DNA of 64,000 bases from Irpex lacteus (GCA_001986395.2 MQVO02000008.1:558001-622000); one strand, 5' to 3'. Counted from the first letter of the stretch, positions 25,159 through 40,129 are shown. Notes: a model not told the origin generated them from the letters alone. A program made the numbers and translations.

Positions 25159-26966
25159 TCAGTTCTTCTCGAAAAACCCGACAAAATCCCATTCCCGTTT
25201 CTCCTCTCCCTCCCTCATCCATCCAAGCCTACCAGCCGTCAAACCAGCAACCCTCACAAAAAGTGTGCCATCCAATACCTCCGCGCCGGTATATGCAGGA
25301 CCCGTGCCTTCGCTTGTCTTAGCAAATGTGCCCGGAGCAGTACCGCCGAGCTCTTCAGCGTAGTGAAGTAAAGCGCGCTGCAACTTGCACAGGTGCTCAT
25401 TAGGATGCACAAGGGTAGTTTGCACAATCTGACTCCATGGACTTGGATTACCCGCAGGAGGCAAAGTGTCTTGAGCTGACTGAGGGAGGGCGCCAGGGGC
25501 GCTGGGAGAGGCACTTGTGGCTTTATAGAATTCGGCGATAGAGAAAGCTGGGCGCCCACGTGCAATGTAGAATATGAGAGAGAAGGCAAAGTACGTCCTG
25601 AGTAGTAAGACTGCTGATGGCGTAGACAAGACGTTGACGAATGAAGGAAGGAACAGGGAGGATGTGACCAGATGCATCCTACGAACAAAGTCAACGAACG
25701 GAAAAAAAAAACTAGAGAGAAAAGAGGAAACCTACAGTAGGAAGTCGCCATTGAACTCCTTCTTCTCATCCGTGCTTTGGGCCCTTGTGGCCCACCCAGG
25801 GATGCCATAGATCACCGTGTTCATCCAGGCGAGCTCCTCACATTTGGCTCTCAAAACATCAGCACTGACGCTACTGTTAAGATCCTGAGTCCAAAGCTCG
25901 ATATACTCGAGTAGTTTGTCGCCTGCAATCCGCATAATCAAATCAGGGAGCCACTCGGGATGGTCGCGAGGGACTGGCAGTCCTAGAGCCGGTGGCGCAA
26001 ATGCTCCGTCATTAGCAATGCGTCCCAGAATGGTCAACGCGTGCGGCGCAATCTTTGGCGAAGAATCAGAGATGACGGTCGATACCAACTTTGCGGTGAT
26101 ATCGTCAAGACCGGTACCCTGGAAAAGCTTCTCGTCGAAGAGAGGGACAGCCTCAATCTTGTGGGCCATCGTTTGAGCAAGTCCTATGCACCGTAGCGTC
26201 AATATTCAGATCCTTACAAAGAGAAAGAGCTATCCAAACTGTACCTTCTGAAACAAGCCCCGGCATGCCGAACTCGACTCCATAGCCGGCATGGATGAAT
26301 GGATGCAGAAGTCCAGCCATGAAACGACTGAGCATCAAAGGCGCCTTTCCATCCTTGCCAGGGGCGATGTTAGCGTCTTTGGACATGACGTACTTCTCGA
26401 GCACATGAGCAATCCCGTCAGGCCGCTCAGTGAGCTTAGCAGAGAAGAACGCCAGGTATGCTTGATAATAACTGCGTAAGGTAAACACTGTCAGTAAAGC
26501 GGCTCGCTGTGTCAGCATTGCTAGTGAAACCTTACCTCTCGTCCTCTGTGTGGTCCTTCCAGTTAGAATCGTCGATGATAGTCTCAACATTCTTCCCCTC
26601 AGGCGGAGGAAGGGCAGGCTTCATGTATGCTACATGGGTGGCGTACGCAGCCTCAAGGGTCTGCTTGCTTGCGCCTAGCGCATAGATCGCCAGAAGGTGG
26701 TGACTGGCGTGGCTGTGGGTAATGAATTAGCACTAAGACCAAATTAGCAGAACTACGTGAACGTACTTGTGGAAGCCTTTGTCATTGAAGAAGATGTGCC
26801 ACTTCTGGTGGTTATCCTTCAAGAGCTCAGCGACGGCAGTCGTAGACTCGTGGCACCAACCCGCTTGGAGACGCGGTGTGGGGACGCGCAGAGTGGCAGG
26901 ATTGACTGCCGCTGGACCACGCACATTTGGAAAGAGAGCGGCAAGGCGTTGAGGAGTGGCAGGCAT
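25159..26966 (-). CDS. Questin oxidase-like protein (DUF4243/AflY type), paralogue 2
   Basis: Predicted 523-residue paralogue of the gene at 13.0-14.9 kb, with the same five-exon structure: 26966-26767, 26712-26536, 26471-26245, 26183-25736, 25678-25159. First and second exons have identical lengths (200 and 177 nt) in both copies. Landmarks: HASHHLLAIYALGA, SRFMAGLLHPFIHAGYG then VEFGMPGLVSEG, and AWMNTVIYGIPGW. All introns are GT-AG here. The start MPATPQRL is chosen by alignment with paralogue 1; an upstream in-frame Met lies beyond it. TATATAAAG is about 65 bp upstream. Family members oxidise polyketide quinones, but no synthase is in the window, so the substrate is unknown. The purine permease and MYND gene lie between the two copies. 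Confidence 0.83.
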
Positions 26967-27572
26967 GATGAGCTGACACTCAGCGGTACTTTGCTGGGAA
27001 TGAGTGACTAACGACCACGAAGCCACGAAGCTTTATATATCAAGGTGTTCGATATCGATGGAAGTAGCATAGCTAATCCAGCTTATGTTAGACGCACAAG
27101 GTTCCTTGACGTTTATAGGCTTCGTGTCATACTCGTTGCACAGAGAATGTATAAAATGAAAGGGCTAGATGAAACCGTGGAGACTGAGGGGTATGCTTCG
27201 CCGCGAATATCGGCCAGCTGATGCTCGAAAGCCTACTGCCGTCGCAGACGTGGCGCGGCACGTTACGCAAGCCATCCGGCGGGCCTACATGCAGTGAGAG
27301 CATTGTCAACTTTATGGAGAGAAGCCTGAGTGCCAAGTCGTCATGGTGAATTGTATTTCCTGCTCGAATATACCGGACGCACCTGGAAGGCGCCGGAAGC
27401 TTCAAGATCTTGCCGGAGTATTCGAGCACATCCATTCAAGCGCATACTGAACACAACACAGGAACATAGGAGCGTACACGAACAGAGTCACTTACAGTTC
27501 CGATTGTACAGAGTTTGTTTGACTATAATACATTGTACTTACACAGCTAATTCTTCCTGGCAACATCTTCCT
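26967..27572. other. Intergenic, no supported gene
   Basis: Spacer between two minus-strand genes: promoter of questin-oxidase-like paralogue 2 (TATATAAAG at 27031-27040) and 3' flank of the sulfhydrylase gene. Nothing else recognised. Confidence 0.4.
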
Positions 27573-29491
<1,919 letters not shown>

Positions 29492-30066
29492 GTTAACCAA
29501 CTGGAACGACAACAGGTACTGTGGATGAGGGAAATCCGGATTATCGCATGTATTCCGCTCTTTATACACATCCTCTGTGGGTCTCAGATTGGTTTGGACT
29601 CCATTGCGTGCTTGAAATTCCCATGCGATCACGATCACGCAATACGGGCGACTGACTTTCCGCGGTCAAGGAATTGCGCCACGGGTGCAATACGACTGTG
29701 AGAGCTGTCACAGGTGTCGAAGTCTTGCCCTACCGAGTGGCTCACAAGCACTGAACGTCACTGAATGTCAGCTTCGAACTTCTAACGGCATACTTAGTAA
29801 AGAATACAACAGAAGACGACGGTAACGCTCACCTGGAGACATGATTATGAATCCTTCTCAACAAGAACAGAACCCGATGGGTCATGCTTGCACACGGAAA
29901 GTAAACTGGAACAGGCAAGTTGAACCGGTCGAGGCAGATGAGAAAGAGAAAGAAAGGTGAGGCTCTGAGACGGGGCTGACCGAGACACGTACAACTATTT
30001 AGAGTTTGATGCGATGATGCGCTATCAATAGCGCTCTTGGCGAAGCTTCTGACTTGCATTCGCACC
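29492..30066. promoter_or_regulatory. Divergent promoter, MET17 / S9 peptidase
   Basis: 575 bp between divergent start codons. TATAAA (minus strand, 29561-29566) probably serves MET17. No clear element for the peptidase and no gene. Confidence 0.5.
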
Positions 30067-32379
30067 ATGTCCTCTCCGAAAACAGCACCGTATGGAACGT
30101 GGAATTCTCCCATATCGGCTAGCGCGATTGCGTTAATTGTACGTGTTTTACAGCAGAAAGTATCTGCTACGAGTAATTTATTCAATACATCAGCGGGCCA
30201 GCGTGGATGAAGTGATTGTAGATCCAGTCACATCTACCGTTTATCACACCGAGAGACGTCCGTCCGAGGGCGGTAGAAATGTCTTAGTAAACACTGAGAC
30301 AGGACTCGACGTAGTGGGCAAGGGCTGGAACGTCCGCACCGGTGTCCAGGAGGTCAGTCATCTTGTCCTAGTGCTATCGATCTGCTCCGGCTAAAGCTGG
30401 TGATATTGTATAGTATGGTGGGGCTGCAGCTATCGTGTATGACAGCAAAACCATCTTCTCTAACATAGAAGACGGAAGAGTATATGTTACTACCGCTGGC
30501 AGTGAACCTCAGCCTATCACACCGGGTGAGGCTCTCACACTGGCGGTGAATCGCAATAATTGGTTTGCTCACAGCTCATTCCAGAGAGCAAGGTTTGGCG
30601 TTATGCCTGCTTTGCTGTACACCCGAAGAATCCGCGCTTCATTGTTGCGGTTCTGGAAGATCACACAAACCCTGCCCCATCGGAAGTGACAACGAGACTC
30701 TCCGTAATCGACAGCGAAACGAAGACAGTACAGACCCTGGCCTCTGGTGCTGATTTCTACGCGAAACCGACGTTTTCTCCCGACGGTGTGAACTTGGCCT
30801 GGCAGCAGTGGTCTCACCCGGATATGCCTTGGGATGGTGCTCAAATTGTGGTGTCAAAAGTGTCACTCTCCGAAGCCACATTCGGAATTGGAGAGGTTAG
30901 CATTATTGCAGGCAGGCCGGGAGAAGTCAGTGCTGGTTATCCTATTTGGGCATCACCAAGCCTTTTGCTCTTCACTTGCGACGCCTCGGGATATTCGAAC
31001 CCTTGGTCGTACAATGTCGAGACGCACAAGGCCGGTCCGATACTGCAAACACCCGTCGCAGAGGACTTCGACACTACTTTGTGGCAGCTGGGCTGGTCGT
31101 TCGGCGCGCCTCTCGACAAAGAAGGCAAGGCTGCTCTTTACACCGCTTTCCGCGAAGGCAGAAATGTGCTGTATGTTGTCAGCACTGTGAGCAACACGCT
31201 GGAGGAAATTGAATGCCCATTTGTCACGGTTGAATACGTACAGCCAGTCACTGACAACGCCGTTGTCTTCCTGGGCGCGAAGACCGACGAATCAAGCAAG
31301 ATCGTCCTTTGCACCCTCAAAGACTATTCCAAGCCACGCTTCACTGTACTAGGGAAGCAGGATGACAGCGAGCCGACTTTCGAGAAGAGTTTGTTCTCAC
31401 AGCCGCAATCCATTACGTTGACAGTCCCTGAGACAAAGGAGCCTTTCTATGTGTCATACTATCCGCCGACCAATCCTAGCTATGTTGGACCTGCAGGCGA
31501 GAAGCCACCGTGCGTTGTGTCTGTCCACGGGGGCCCAACATCTTACACTCCACAAGCGTTAAAGCTGACTGCCCAATTCTTTACGACTCGCGGATTCGCA
31601 TGGTAGGTCGCTTGCTGACCTATCCGTTATCCTGCTGACCTGTGCGATAGGGTAGAAGTGAACTATAGCGGTAGCTCGGGCTATGGCCGGGAATACACGT
31701 ACGTCGTAAACTCAGATACGCTTGTAACTGCACGCGGACCACAGTTCGCCCGGCTAACTTTGTATGTCGCGATAGAAATCGACTTGCAGGCAAATGGGGC
31801 ATTGCGGACACTCGAGACTGCGCTCTCACGGCAACCCTTCTCTCCTCCTCTCCGTACAACCTCATCGACCCGAAACGCACCGCTATCCGCGGAGGATCCT
31901 CTGGAGGCTACGACGTGCTGCAGACATTGTGCTTGTACCCTGACGCTTTTGCCGCCGGGGCATCATTATACGGTATTTCGGACCTGAAGAAGCTCGACGA
32001 GTTCACGCACAAGTTTGAATCGAGGTACTGCGAGAAGCTCATCGGCGGTACTTACGAAAGCATACCGGAGGTGTACAAGGAGCGGTCTCCGGTATATAAC
32101 GCCCACAAGATTAAAGCCCCGCTGCTTGTGAGCTATTCAACGTGTACATTTAGTGCACCAGTGCTGACCCTTCTTCAGATTTTACAAGGGTCTGAAGATG
32201 CTGTGGTGCCACCAGAGCAGGCGGAAGGTATGGTAAAGACGATCCAAGAAAAAGGCGGACAAGTGGAGTACGTTATCTTTGAAGGAGAGGGTCACGGCTG
32301 GCGCAAGGCAGATACGATTCAGAAAGCCTTAGAGATGGAGCTGGCCTTCTATGAGAAGGTATTTGGCATCAGTAAGTAG
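30067..32379 (+). CDS. Prolyl-oligopeptidase family (S9) dipeptidyl-peptidase-like enzyme
   Basis: Predicted 653-residue serine peptidase with an N-terminal beta-propeller and C-terminal alpha/beta-hydrolase domain. Exons: 30067-30138, 30194-30352, 30414-30525, 30585-31602, 31651-31698, 31776-32127, 32179-32379. Propeller-type strands include WRYACFAVHP and PTFSPDGVNLAWQQWSHPDMPW. The hydrolase domain shows PPCVVSVHGGPTS, VEVNYSGSSGYGREY, the nucleophile Ser in RGGSSGGYDVL, Asp/Glu region LQGSEDAVVPP and catalytic His in GEGHGWR. The S9C-like motif GGSSGG and the WQQWSHPDMPWD block match a widely distributed bacterial/fungal acylaminoacyl-peptidase-like family. No signal peptide is evident, so it is probably cytosolic. 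Confidence 0.9.
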
Positions 32380-33063
32380 GAATGAGCGGGAGTACGGGAG
32401 AAACGACACATCGTAAATGTAATATACCGGTTATGTGTATTACCAGATACGCGAACAAAGGCAAACCTATATCAACCATGCTTTGACGGGATTAGAACCC
32501 CAGACATAGCGTTGCAGTATGCTACTAGGTATAAAAATACACACACGCTCTTACAACGATTACTCATGCCAAGTCCACTCATGACAAACTCTGGACACGG
32601 TTGACAAAGATCGGCAGAAAGTTCTGGGAAGCAGTCTGATTAAGACTTCTCTCAGTACAGAACTGGTACACTTGGAAGACTGTATGCCCAATCACGAGTG
32701 ATACGAAGGCTCGTAGAATCCAATGCACCTAGTAGATTACAAGGTGAGCATTCTTTTCACGGTGACCGTGACGTTCCCCCACTATGGGAGGTAGGCAGGT
32801 AAGCGGTTGATTAAGTCTCTGTTAGTGATGTTACATCAGCTCCACATGTAGTATGGAACATCGTAAATCTCTGCAACATCTCCGCCAGAGTAAGTCCTGG
32901 ATTTTAGGTGGCAGGCTGCGGTGGTTCTTTCAGGCTTGGGTGTGCCTTCCTATTACATAAGCAGTTGTCACTCTTCCGAAAGCGGAAGTAGAAGTTTGGT
33001 TGGACTCTCCCCCCACGACTCTGTGACGACTTCTAGGACTCTGGTTGTTTCTCCCCTCTTTTC
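32380..33063. other. Intergenic, no supported gene
   Basis: About 680 bp between two plus-strand genes. A T-loop-like motif near 32490 was considered and rejected as a tRNA. Pyrimidine-rich stretches just before 33064 (for example TCTCCCCCC and TTTCTCCCCTCTTTTC) are typical of fungal promoters or 5' leaders. Confidence 0.4.
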
Positions 33064-36000
33064 ATGTCTAATCGCAAAGCTAAAGCCGGTGCTGGTCTGC
33101 CGCCAAATTATGGCCCTGTCTCAAGCTCTTCTCGTGTTCCTAGCTTCAAGCCACCTTCGTTCTATGCTGCGGCCGCTGGACTAAAGTATTCCCCCAATGT
33201 GGACTCACATATGGCTTCTGAGTTGAACACCGCTGCCCACGATAGGAATGATCTGACTAGTTCTGTGCGCTCTTACCCGACTGGCGATAATGGACATCAA
33301 GAAATACCGGCCGGACGAAGTCGCTCGAACTCTTTTTCTCGCCCATTTTCAAGAGCTCCTCCGAAACAACAACGACAGGATCAGTCGTCCACATCTCAAA
33401 GTCGAAGAAGAAGTCAGATGGCCGAAATACCGCTACTAGAAACGCAGTTATTACCTTCCTTACGAGACACAATTGATCGAATGACTCACCCACCTCAGAA
33501 TGCTCAAGCTGAAGATGCACGGTCACATCCCTATAATGAGAACCCTTCTTTCCGTGAAAACTTCAAAGGAAAATCCAGACCTGTTGATGTACATGTGGAT
33601 CGTTCCGGGGCATCCTCAATACCTCCCTCTCCTTATGCCAGTGCGAGCCCATCGTTCGCGCAGAAGTATCAATCCCCTAGTACCGTGTCTCCTCATATAC
33701 CTAGCGCGCTCAAGACGCCAAGGCAAGGAGCCTCCTCCGCCAGTCATACACCGCGCATGGATACCCGCAGTCCTGCTCATGGGTCTTCGAAGCTACCGGC
33801 AGCTGTTCGAAATGCGACTAGTTTACGTGCTGATGCTGCTTTGTCCCCCGCCTCGGTCCCCATTCCTCCTTCCCCACTAGTTGCTTATTCTCCTGGGAAC
33901 ACTCCTAGAAGTGCAAGGCCTGACGTATTACCTGCTGCGCTTCAGCCCGGAAGATCCCCAGTTTGTCCTTCCACCGTATCATCCTGTACTGACGTGGCTG
34001 ATTCGTGTGAATAGGCGTCGAAGCTTCGCTCGCCTAATGTCAAATCCCCATCCAGACTACCCACCCCTGGCTCTATGTACGCCTCCTCGAGTTCTCAGCC
34101 ACCACCCACGCCTCGCGTTCACCAGACGAGCGCTCCATTTCAGTCACTCGCCGCTCAAAGAAGCCCACGATCCAATATTCCCCGCTACGATGACTACACG
34201 ACAGACAGTGGATCGGAACTGGAGCATGAATATAGACGCACCCAAGCCAGCGGACGTCTGGTTGTCGCAAATGGCCGCATTTCACCCAGCTCCTCTGAGA
34301 GTACCCTCGAACACAACTCTCGGGACCACTCTCGGACACTAACTTGGAACGCACGACAAGAATCGCATAGCCGGGATGATTGGCAGAACACGAGACCGTC
34401 ACCTCGCAACGTTAACCAAGACTCGCGCACGGATCCTTCACGCCATGTCAGGTCTCAAACACGGGGTGATAGGTCCATCGGTTTAGGCTTACGACTCGAA
34501 TCAGAAAGGGTCGCTCACCTTGTCTCTGACGACGATGAAGATACGCATGCACAGTTTCGACAGGATCACAGTCGACGATCCAGAGACAATGGAGAGCACA
34601 ACCGACGACACGGTGGTAACGGTCAGCCTCAGCCGGAACGTGGACAGCGCCGAGAATCTGGAATGTCTGATGGTCGAAGGCGTCGAGAGGCCCTATTGGG
34701 CCTTGTCACTGGCTTGGAGCATGAATACGGTGTTCAACCCTCTGATACTACGGGCTCTCTCGACCAGGAAAACCAGAGTATTGGAGGCGTCGTCATGACT
34801 GAGTCTATGGAAATGGAACAGTACGCTGTTCAGGCATCGCGGAATAACAGAGAAGTTGACAGAGGCCACAGTGGCGACTCGAGGAATCGTAGGGAACGCC
34901 TCCCAAAGTCGGACGCCAGAGTGCATAACGACTCTCGGTTTCGTGGTGAGAACAACGGTCGAGATCGACGTTCTAGTTCTGTTCCTCCTGGCTCGCGGTC
35001 TACTTCTCGTCCAGATGGATCTTCTAGGTCGCAACAGGATCCGCGCTCTGTAGCTACTGTGAAGCAAAGTAAGGCACGTCACCGGACAAGCATGAGCATG
35101 GACCAATCGAGGAATGGCTCTAGTTTGCCTTCATCTCGCTCGAAGCGTACCTCTGGCCACGGCCAGAGACCTGCTGCCCCCACCTCTGAAGGAAGACCGA
35201 CCACGCAACGAAGAGACTCGGAGGCTCGCGAAAGGGAGGCCTTTGGTATTCCGGCATCTTTATCTTACGGTGGACAGGATGATGATGGGGCTCAACATAC
35301 CGATGCACGCTTACCTGGACAGGTCCCGCCACGCTCTCCTAGTGAAACTGAGGTCTCTGCTCTCGGCGATGATCTTGCGTCCTCAGAGGCTACTACCGGA
35401 GGTCTTAGTCGGGCTGCGGAGGCTCTTTTTGATAAAATATCTGGCACTGTCGTTCCTGAACCTGACGCTCGCGATACTCGATATAGAACAAGGCAGCCAT
35501 CTTCGACTGGTCGTCATGAGTCGCGTGAAGAGCGGCGTCATACGAGAACTACTCAGCAACTTCCACAGCAGTATCGACCTCCGTCTATTTCCGAAAGTGC
35601 GAGTGCCCCGTCTATCTATGAACCAGAACCAGATCCAAGGCAAACTTACGATGACTCGCACACTGTCCCGTCAACTCACAATTCAAGCACTTGGCGTTCT
35701 ACTGTGCGACCGCAAGTCTATAACCAGCTTCTCAGCGTTTATGGTGCGACGGAGATGGAACGTCAAGAGGTCTTATTCCGCTTCTACCATGCTCAGCAAG
35801 AACTATGCCAGCGCTTGCAGTCTACTGTACGGATCTTTGTGTTGCCTCTGCGTCGACAACATAGCAAGAACTGGATACCTGGTGTGCCTACTCGAGTCGG
35901 GCGTTTGTTCGACTGGCTTGAAGACATCGTGAATTTGCATCACGCCATTTCTGAGGCTCTTAGAGATATCGCTGCGCCAGGGAGCTCCGAAAGCCCAGTA

Positions 36001-37367
36001 GTACACGTCGCCAAGGCGCTCGTAGCGTTCGTAGCTCGGCTGGAAGTCTACCAGCCATACTTGGTGCGCTATGAGGAAGTAAGGCAACTTGTCGTCGACC
36101 ACACCTCAACGCGTCAGGACGAGTTTGGCGAGTTTGTCAAGTTACAACAGAGGCGCAAGGAGTGTAATGGCTACACTCTAGCCGACTTGCTCGATCTGCC
36201 TGTCGCTCACCTCTCAACATGCATCGAAACGTTCGAAGTGAGTAATATAATCTACCGCGTACCGTAACTACTGCTAATAGACTCTTTAGCAACTATGGAG
36301 GCTGACGACAAGCGAACATCCCGACCATCTGGCTGCCTTCTCGCTCTATCATTCGGGTCGCATGATGCTTCACGTTCTCTGGGAGGTTAAATCCCGAGAA
36401 GAAGAGTACGAGTATGTGAAGAGTGTATCGAGCCGCATCGAAGGCCTTCTTCCTTCTGTGCAACTCGCCACTCGTGAGCGGCGCCTCTTATGGCACGGAG
36501 ACCTTACGTTCCAGATTATCAAGGCAAATTCTCGTTCTGAGACTAACACGACATCGGCAGTCTTATCTCCTCCTTCGGGTGCCAGTAGTGGACGTGGTGG
36601 GGCATACTCGACGCCCGCCATTGTTTTGTCTCCCTGTCCCGAGGACGGGCGTAGGACTGACGCACCTTCCGGCTCGAAACTGCTGGACGTTCGCGTGTTT
36701 GTCTTGACAGACGTCGTAGTCATCGGGAGGATATTGACCAAACCGCGGTCTAGCGGGGCGCAGTGGAAGCTCGTCGCAGACGTCGGCACGTCCCGGATAC
36801 TTAACGTACTGCCTCAAAATGCAAGCCCAGGTGTGTTTTGTGTCTGATACTTATCGCAGAAGGCATCATAATGACGACGTTCGGCTCACAGGGCATGTGG
36901 AGCTTGACCTTCTACCCTTGAAACAGACCGACCTCCAGTCAGGCCTGATCCCTGATGACCGCAACGTCATTACCGTTCGCCTCTCGCCCTCTTCTCGCTC
37001 GGTTAAGGAAGAAACGGGTTCCATGCAAGACGCTCTCAGACGCTGCTACGCGCACACCTTACGTTCCCTCTCATTCCCCTCGCACACAGGTCAATACCTT
37101 CCTCATGGGCCTCACGTCGATCTCGAACAAGACACGCAGAAGAGCGTAATGTCTATACTGAACTCTGGTTTACCGCTGCCCAAAAGTCCTTCTATCCAGC
37201 TGGCTGACCCAGGACGCGCAGGAACGGCAGACCCTTCGAACGATCATGATAAGGAGCGAGAGGAACGTGGATGGTGGGCGTTGCGATTCCAGCAAGTTCT
37301 CAGAGAAGTGCAGAGGCAAGACCCGATGATGTCTCTACAAGGCTTCCCGACTCCTCGCACGAGTTGA
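33064..37367 (+). CDS. DH-domain RhoGEF-like protein with long disordered N-terminus
   Basis: Large protein (about 1,350 residues) that probably activates a Rho-type GTPase. Exon 1 33064-33960, exon 2 34015-36237, exon 3 from 36290, then a further coding part to 37367. The first about 850 residues are Ser/Pro/Arg-rich and low in hydrophobics, so likely disordered. A Dbl-homology-like helical domain starts near VYNQLLSVYGATEMERQEVLFR, includes RLFDWLEDIVNLHHAISEAL, YQPYLVRYEEVRQL, and TLADLLDLPVAHLSTCIETF matching the DH alpha-helical core. A PH-like segment follows (LLWHGDL, LLDVRVFVLTDVVVIG, WKLVADVGTSRILNV). The frame must shift near 36830-36860; no normal intron explains it (see findings). 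The C-terminal part (DDVRLTGHVELDLLPLK) continues to 37367. Confidence 0.78.
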
Positions 37368-37483
37368 TTCGTACCAACATCGCTCAGCATATGTACTCGA
37401 TTGTCGTCTCTGTTTATTCGTTCTCTTGTATTACGTCACTATATAGCACTGCCTACCTTCGAAATGTTATAACGTGCTATACC

Positions 37484-39656
37484 CTACTCTGGGCGACGTG
37501 CTGCTCCAGGAATGATCAACCACAACACAAACATCGCCCCCATCATTGCCAGCATCCTATTCGTTTCAAATAAGTCCAGCTGCTTGAAAGAATTGATGGT
37601 CTGTAATAAGCACGTACAATGGCTGTAGTGCCTCGATACCGCGCGTTGACGCAATGGCTCCGGTGATGAGAGGCACAAAAGCAGAACCCGCCTGGCCTAC
37701 CCCAGCGATCCAACCAACTGCACCAGCGAACAGCCTGGGTGGCAGAATATTGCCGGCGTGACTGATGACTATGGGGTATAGGGGTCCCAGGATGAAGCCG
37801 ACGAAGGAGACTGCTATTGCGTCCCCGATGAGCGATGGTACGAGCCATACAACGAGCTCCAAGCTGCCAAAGCAGGCATGTCAAGTCAGAGTAGGTATAT
37901 CTAGGGTAGTATAAGGATCTTACCCGATGGCGATGAGGATGTAGACAAAAACAGCGTTACGATCTCCGAGCTGAGGGTGTTTAACAGACAGATCACAGTT
38001 ACACGACAGAGGCGACCTACCAACTTCGTTACACCAAGCAAAGCCAGACGGCCTAGCGCAACGCCTGCAATAACGACGATTGGAATTAAACTAGAAGGAT
38101 GAGGGGCCGGGCTACGTACCACCGAAGAATCCGGAGGATATATAACCAGAGTTGGATCCACCACCGCGTACGTTGATAATATAGGTAACCGACCATCCTA
38201 GGAAAAGTGGTCAGATGTGCACCTATCACAGAAAGAGAATATCTTACCTCCGATGGTAACAGCAACACCGACGTATATGAGCAGCATCGTCGCAAAGTAA
38301 TGCACCTCCTTGATCCTGAATATTTGGCGATACTTGTTCTCGGTGCTGTTACCCTCGGAAGAGTCGGTACGGGCCTGTCCCACATCCGCTAGGGCAACTG
38401 AGTAGCTCGATCAGCTTCTTTCCTCGTCGTTCTTCAAGGCGTCGGAGAAAGTTTAGGAACGTACCCTCTAGTCTTCTGAAACGGAAGACGGTGATGAGGA
38501 AGACAATGTTGACCAGCGTGACACCCAATGCGGTCAGATACTGGAAAGACCAATGAGAGATCTTGGAGAATTGCGTGGACGAGAGGGGAGACAAGAAGGC
38601 ACCGGTGCCTGCAATACGATACTAAGTCATGTCCCATAGCGAAGGCATATCACCAGCAGCAGTTGATACTTGCCGTATATTGAATGGAGGAGGGCCATCT
38701 TCGTTTTAGAGTTGTCTTTCAGGCTTGCTACGTACGCATTTCCTCCAGCGTCCTATCGTTCGATGAGGACATATGTCAAGGATTCGTTTGTGTGGACATA
38801 CCTGAAGAGCTAGCCCCATTCCGTTGATACCGTAGGCAATCACGAATAGTGGGAAGGGAGGGGCAGCGGATTGAATGGCGTATGCGATGACTTGGATTGA
38901 TGCACCTGCAGTAAAAGCAGGATGAGAACAGTGCTCCGAGGTTTGTGGCAAAAGAACGCCAATATACCTATCACCATGGCCTATGAGAACGCAATGTTTT
39001 AGTAATCTAAGAAAGTTGTGCTCAAAGCTTACCTTTCCGAAACCAAACCTGTCAACGATGTAGACGTTTGCAAGGGCACCTACGATGAACCCCTAGAATG
39101 TGGTCATTCATTGAACAACGATGCATCACCAGCGCATCAAAAGTCCTTACCACAAAGTTCAACACGAAAATTAGCGACACGACAGCATATCCTACCTACA
39201 CCACAAGCAGAGTCAGCATTACACCTTCAACTATGATACCTGAAATCGACCTACGTGATATTGCTCTTGCATACGAGGCAGAAGTGGACCCGTCGCACCG
39301 TCGTTCCATCCGATGGTGAATATGGACCAGCAAACTGTGGCGAACTGGAGACGAGCACCCCATTTCTTGGCATTGTCGGATGAAACGTCGCCAGCTGGGG
39401 GTTCGGGAGGCTGAGTTGGTACACCTTTCTCTGAACCGGATTCAATAGTATTTGCCCGTGGTTGACCTAGAGTTGCCAGTTCAATAGCCTCTGAGTCACT
39501 GATACCGTGTTTCCCGCTGCGAATAGAGCGTGTAGTAGCTGAAGACTCGGCGGGCTGTACCTGCGCTCGTATGGCCAGAGAGCCAGTTGAGCTGTTGGTG
39601 CGAGCATAATGGGTAGCACCCACAACAGCCTCTTCGACTGCCAGTGTGTGCGACAT
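37484..39656 (-). CDS. MFS transporter (sugar/BSC6-like permease)
   Basis: Major-facilitator permease of 494 residues in 13 exons: 39656-39251, 39191-39151, 39092-39033, 38980-38968 (13 nt), 38905-38802, 38752-38674, 38608-38465, 38397-38248, 38197-38120, 38064-38021, 37970-37924, 37863-37618, 37556-37484. A hydrophilic N-terminal tail of about 110 residues precedes TM1 (FATVCWSIFTIGWNDGATGPLLPRMQ), then GFIVGALANVYIVDRFGFGK, the MFS A-like loop. Later helices include VIAYAIQSAAPPFPLFVIAYG, VTYIINVRGGGSNSGYISSG and GFILGPLYPIVISHAG. These blocks resemble the fucose-permease/BSC6-like fungal MFS group; substrate unknown. The intron 38673-38609 uses a GC donor. A minus-strand TATAAAG is about 42 bp upstream. 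Confidence 0.88.
38609..38673 (-). other. GC-AG intron in MFS gene
   Basis: Donor G|GCAAGT, acceptor GCAG; the join gives HSIYGTGAFLSPL in frame. Confidence 0.75.
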
Positions 39657-40129
39657 GGTCGTTCAGGTGAGAGTAGACTGCGGTCTTATGGTGGGATCTT
39701 TATACGTCGTCTGGGTAATTAATGGAGGTCATGAGTATTCTTGCCGAGGAATTAAATCGTCAGGTTCGTAACTTACTAAGCCTGGGGTTCGGATAATACG
39801 CGGAGCGTGGACTACAGTGCTTACCTCATGGAGAATCTTCGGCTGATGGCATTGATGGTCTGTGGCCACCAATCGTCAAGCTTCAAGCTTCATGCTCGAG
39901 TTGCACTCTGCATAGAGAAGGTCAAATAAAATGGAGCTTATCTTGCGCTGTGAAGCATCACTTAAAAACTGAAATTTTGAATGGCATCCTCATCGTTATG
40001 GTTGAGGTTGAAGTTGTGACAATGCCATTAAACGCCCATAAATATTAACGCGTATTTAAGCGCTAGACGACCTCTTACTGGTACCGCGACCACTTTAACG
40101 AGACATTCTTTCAGCTTCACAAACTCAAG
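39657..40129. promoter_or_regulatory. Divergent promoter, MFS transporter / SLD5
   Basis: About 470 bp between divergent start codons. Only the MFS TATAAAG (about 39698-39704, minus strand) stands out. No gene. Confidence 0.45.

Noticed and set aside
32470..32545. T-loop-like GGGGTTCTAATCCC on the minus strand near 32490, possible tRNA
   Set aside because: The T-stem pairs over only three bases and no acceptor, D-arm or anticodon arm folds around it.
33881..34342. 153-codon plus-strand frame overlapping the RhoGEF-like gene
   Set aside because: It is an alternate-frame shadow across the intron 33961-34014; the spliced frame keeps the Ser/Pro-rich composition.
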